Shown piece after piece: positions 62,290 through 64,000 of a DNA stretch of 64,000 bases. A program made the translations under genes and the position numbers. The notes beneath the pieces are model-generated. The model saw only the letters and a list, made by a program, of their open reading frames with translations. It was not told the origin of the DNA and made no database searches. The DNA is from Cristatella mucedo (lineage: Eukaryota > Bryozoa > Phylactolaemata > Cristatellidae): the NCBI GenBank assembly GCA_009760855.2, contig WPIO01000094.1:1314001-1378000 (forward strand). The letters are read 5' to 3'. Numbering within the stretch: position 1 is the stretch's first letter; each line of letters begins with the position of its first letter.

Positions 62290-62700
62290 GAGATATCTTA
62301 ATTCACTTGCTCTCCCAAACCTTTCAGACATACTTCTTAATTAAGCTGGCTATGCCATATCCGCTCGTTTGGCTCTGGTTGGCCTGGCTGTGCCTCTAAT
62401 GAAGCTTGAATCTTTAAGAGACCGATCGTTCAGTTCTATGCTACCAAACTACTGGCATTCACTGCGATAGTCCCTGAAGTGAGGATATTTAAAGAAAAAG
62501 GAAGCAAGTACTCGCTCATCATAATACGTCATAGCTCCGCCTCTGTTAATTGTCATTGGTGTGCTTATTCGGGCTGAAGTTGTACCTCCTGTCGCTATCC
62601 AATGGGAGGCTTTGTTTCCAGCGTATAAGAAGCGCCTAGAGTTAGACGTCGCTTAGGATGCTCTATATAAATCTAGAATTATTTACATATCTACAGCATA
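62290..62700 (+). mobile_element. degraded L2 ORF end and tail
   Basis: TTCAGACATACTTCTTAATT, AAGAGACCGATCGTTCAGTT, then GAAGCGCCTAGAGTTAGACG and ATCTAGAATTATTTACA. Another old copy in the same orientation. Confidence 0.6.
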
Positions 62701-62704
62701 CCGT

Positions 62705-63325
62705 AGAAGAATAATTTTCTTCGAAAACCAGATATGAGCTAGCGACCATACATGTTTCACTCCCTCGGCGTTCCTATATTTGGCCAACTATGACAGGGAA
62801 AAACGCTCGTGACAAAGGGAATACATAGTTTAGAAGTCGCCTGAATCACGAGGCTTGCACATTAAGGTGATTGATCACTCACGTGCGGAGCTGCGCAACG
62901 CATGAGTAGCATGCCTAAGATGGTCAACCATGAAGACTGGGTAAAGATATCACCTGTATATCTATGCGAGGGCATAGCACCATCTTTTCCTACCGCTGTT
63001 CAGAGCACACCTAGCATCCGCTAGACTGCTGACGTTTGGTAGGTAATGTACTAGCCACGTGACACTGCGTTCCAGCAGTATAGGTCTTGGTGTAATCTCA
63101 GATCTTAGAGTAGAACTTAGGAGCATATGTCAATGGTAAACGATAATCCTCTGAGCTTTTAGCACACGAGGTGCCCGGGGATTCATTTGAGATCTTCTTT
63201 CCCCAGGTCCACAAGTTCATACCACTATATACGCGTATACAGTTTATACTCTTCCTCTTGCGAATGTTTTCACTTCGCTCTAACTAGGCTTTCAGTTTCA
63301 TGCAGATTTGTAGCCCTCCCAAGCA
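62705..63325. other. no feature recognised
   Basis: No supported exon or repeat. Confidence 0.5.
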
Positions 63326-63329
63326 GCCT

Positions 63330-63838
63330 ACATCGCTGACATTCGCACTTGAAGGACAGCAAACTTTCTTATACTGAATTACGACAAAACCAACCTTCCA
63401 ATTTTTGGCAAATCAAGTGTTACTCAGAAACTGGAAATAGTAACTATCCAAATAGGCTACTCCAACACATCTCCGGCAGCCTGTACCCAGAATCTGGGTT
63501 TTTCGAAAATAAGTTTTCCCTAATGACTGCTCTGCAGTCAAGTCTGTCTTGTTTCATCTTCGGAATATTGCGTAAATTCGGGTTTGTTTGGATAAGGACA
63601 TCACAGCCAAGCTGATCCATTCTTTTGCGACATATTCCGATTAAACCTTTGCAACTCACTACTGGTAGGTCAGCCTGCGATTGAAATTGCACGCTTACAG
63701 TTAGTGTAAAACTCGGCAGCTTGGCTTGTCTGAAGTAAACTTGCAACAGCCACAGTGCACAACTGCTCACCAGTCTGCAAGGGCTGCCAATAAAGCAGCG
63801 TACCGAGAAGTCGGGATTCTGCCGTTCACTTGTAGGTC
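63330..63838 (+). mobile_element. degraded L2-B, interrupted by SPIN
   Basis: GTAAACTCGGCAGCTTGGCT and GCACAACTGCTCACCAGTCT match the L2-B ORF. The match reaches GTTCACTTGTAGGTCCCT at 63841, where the SPIN element begins; the L2 should resume after it, beyond the window. Confidence 0.65.
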
Positions 63839-63839
63839 C

Positions 63840-63847
63840 CTCTAGAG
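63840..63847 (+). repeat. left target-site duplication of SPIN
   Basis: CTCTAGAG directly precedes CAGCGGTTCTCAACC. It fits the nnnTAnnn preference of Buster-group hAT elements. The matching right copy lies outside the window. Confidence 0.6.
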
Positions 63848-64000
63848 CAGCGGTTCTCAACCTTCCTAATGCCGCGACCCTTTAATACAGTTCCTCACGT
63901 TGTGGCGACCCCCAATCAGTAAATTAGTTTATGCGAAATTTGGAATTGCGTGTTTTCCGATGTTCTTAGGCGACCTCTGCGAAAGGGTCGTTCGACCTCT
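63848..64000. mobile_element. SPIN-family hAT transposon, non-autonomous, partial
   Basis: Starts CAGCGGTTCTCAACCTTCCT, then AATGCCGCGACCCTTTAATA and CAGTTCCTCACGTTGTGGCG ACCCCCAA, which is the SPIN right end as I know it. After only about 35 bp of interior it shows TTTTCCGATGTTCTTAGGCG and GAAAGGGTCGTTCGACC, the start of the other end. The window stops there. No transposase: a short MITE-like deletion form. Confidence 0.92.

Overview
This window is animal (metazoan) nuclear DNA. It has short exons with GT-AG introns and clear intron phases, tRNA-derived SINEs, L2-clade LINEs, Tc1/mariner and hAT DNA transposons, long microsatellites and a CpG-rich island. The species cannot be fixed from the sequence. 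No bacterial, viral, rRNA, tRNA-gene or CRISPR feature was found.

Genes. One host gene is identified with confidence: a BolA-family gene (BOLA1-like) on the plus strand. Its exons are at about 37999-38088, 44485-44549, 46323-46394 and 46532-46609. Splice phases agree, and a polyadenylation signal lies at 46954. Its first intron (6.4 kb) holds L2 copies, two Tc1 relics and a SINE. The next best case is on the minus strand: two phase-1 exons (57564-57133 and 52796-52591) that splice in frame. Each carries a helical segment with the residue spacing of the occludin/ELL C-terminal domain. A possible two-exon plus-strand gene (52231-52297 plus 53047-53312, 110 residues) encloses the second of these exons in its intron, on the opposite strand. 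About fifteen further exon-like segments with good splice sites or starts are listed as unrecognised candidates; some will be chance.

Layout. 0.5-3.5 kb: a degenerate tandem array, a SINE and an old L2. 3.8-6.3 kb: CpG-rich, promoter-like island with polypurine tracts. 6.3-15 kb: SINEs, a foldback element, a CCG expansion and candidate exons. 16-18.3 kb and 31.4-32.8 kb: two long, similar L2-A copies in opposite orientation. 19-31 kb: many L2-B fragments, a 26-bp higher-order minisatellite and a 10-bp minisatellite in a duplicated block. 35.2-47 kb: the BolA gene and its CAG/CTG-rich 5' flank. 47.3-47.9 kb: a non-autonomous hAT element with target duplication. 48-63.8 kb: nested L2 and SINE copies plus minus-strand exons. 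63.85-64 kb: the start of a SPIN-family hAT element, inserted in an L2 and cut by the window end.

How the parts relate. Most of the mass comes from two L2 subfamilies: L2-A, ending in (TTACA)n, and L2-B, ending in (ATT)n. SINE-1 ends in a sequence very like the L2-B 3' end, suggesting it uses L2-B machinery. Two CT microsatellites sit exactly inside L2-B tails and look as if they grew from them. The host exons sit as small islands between these repeats.
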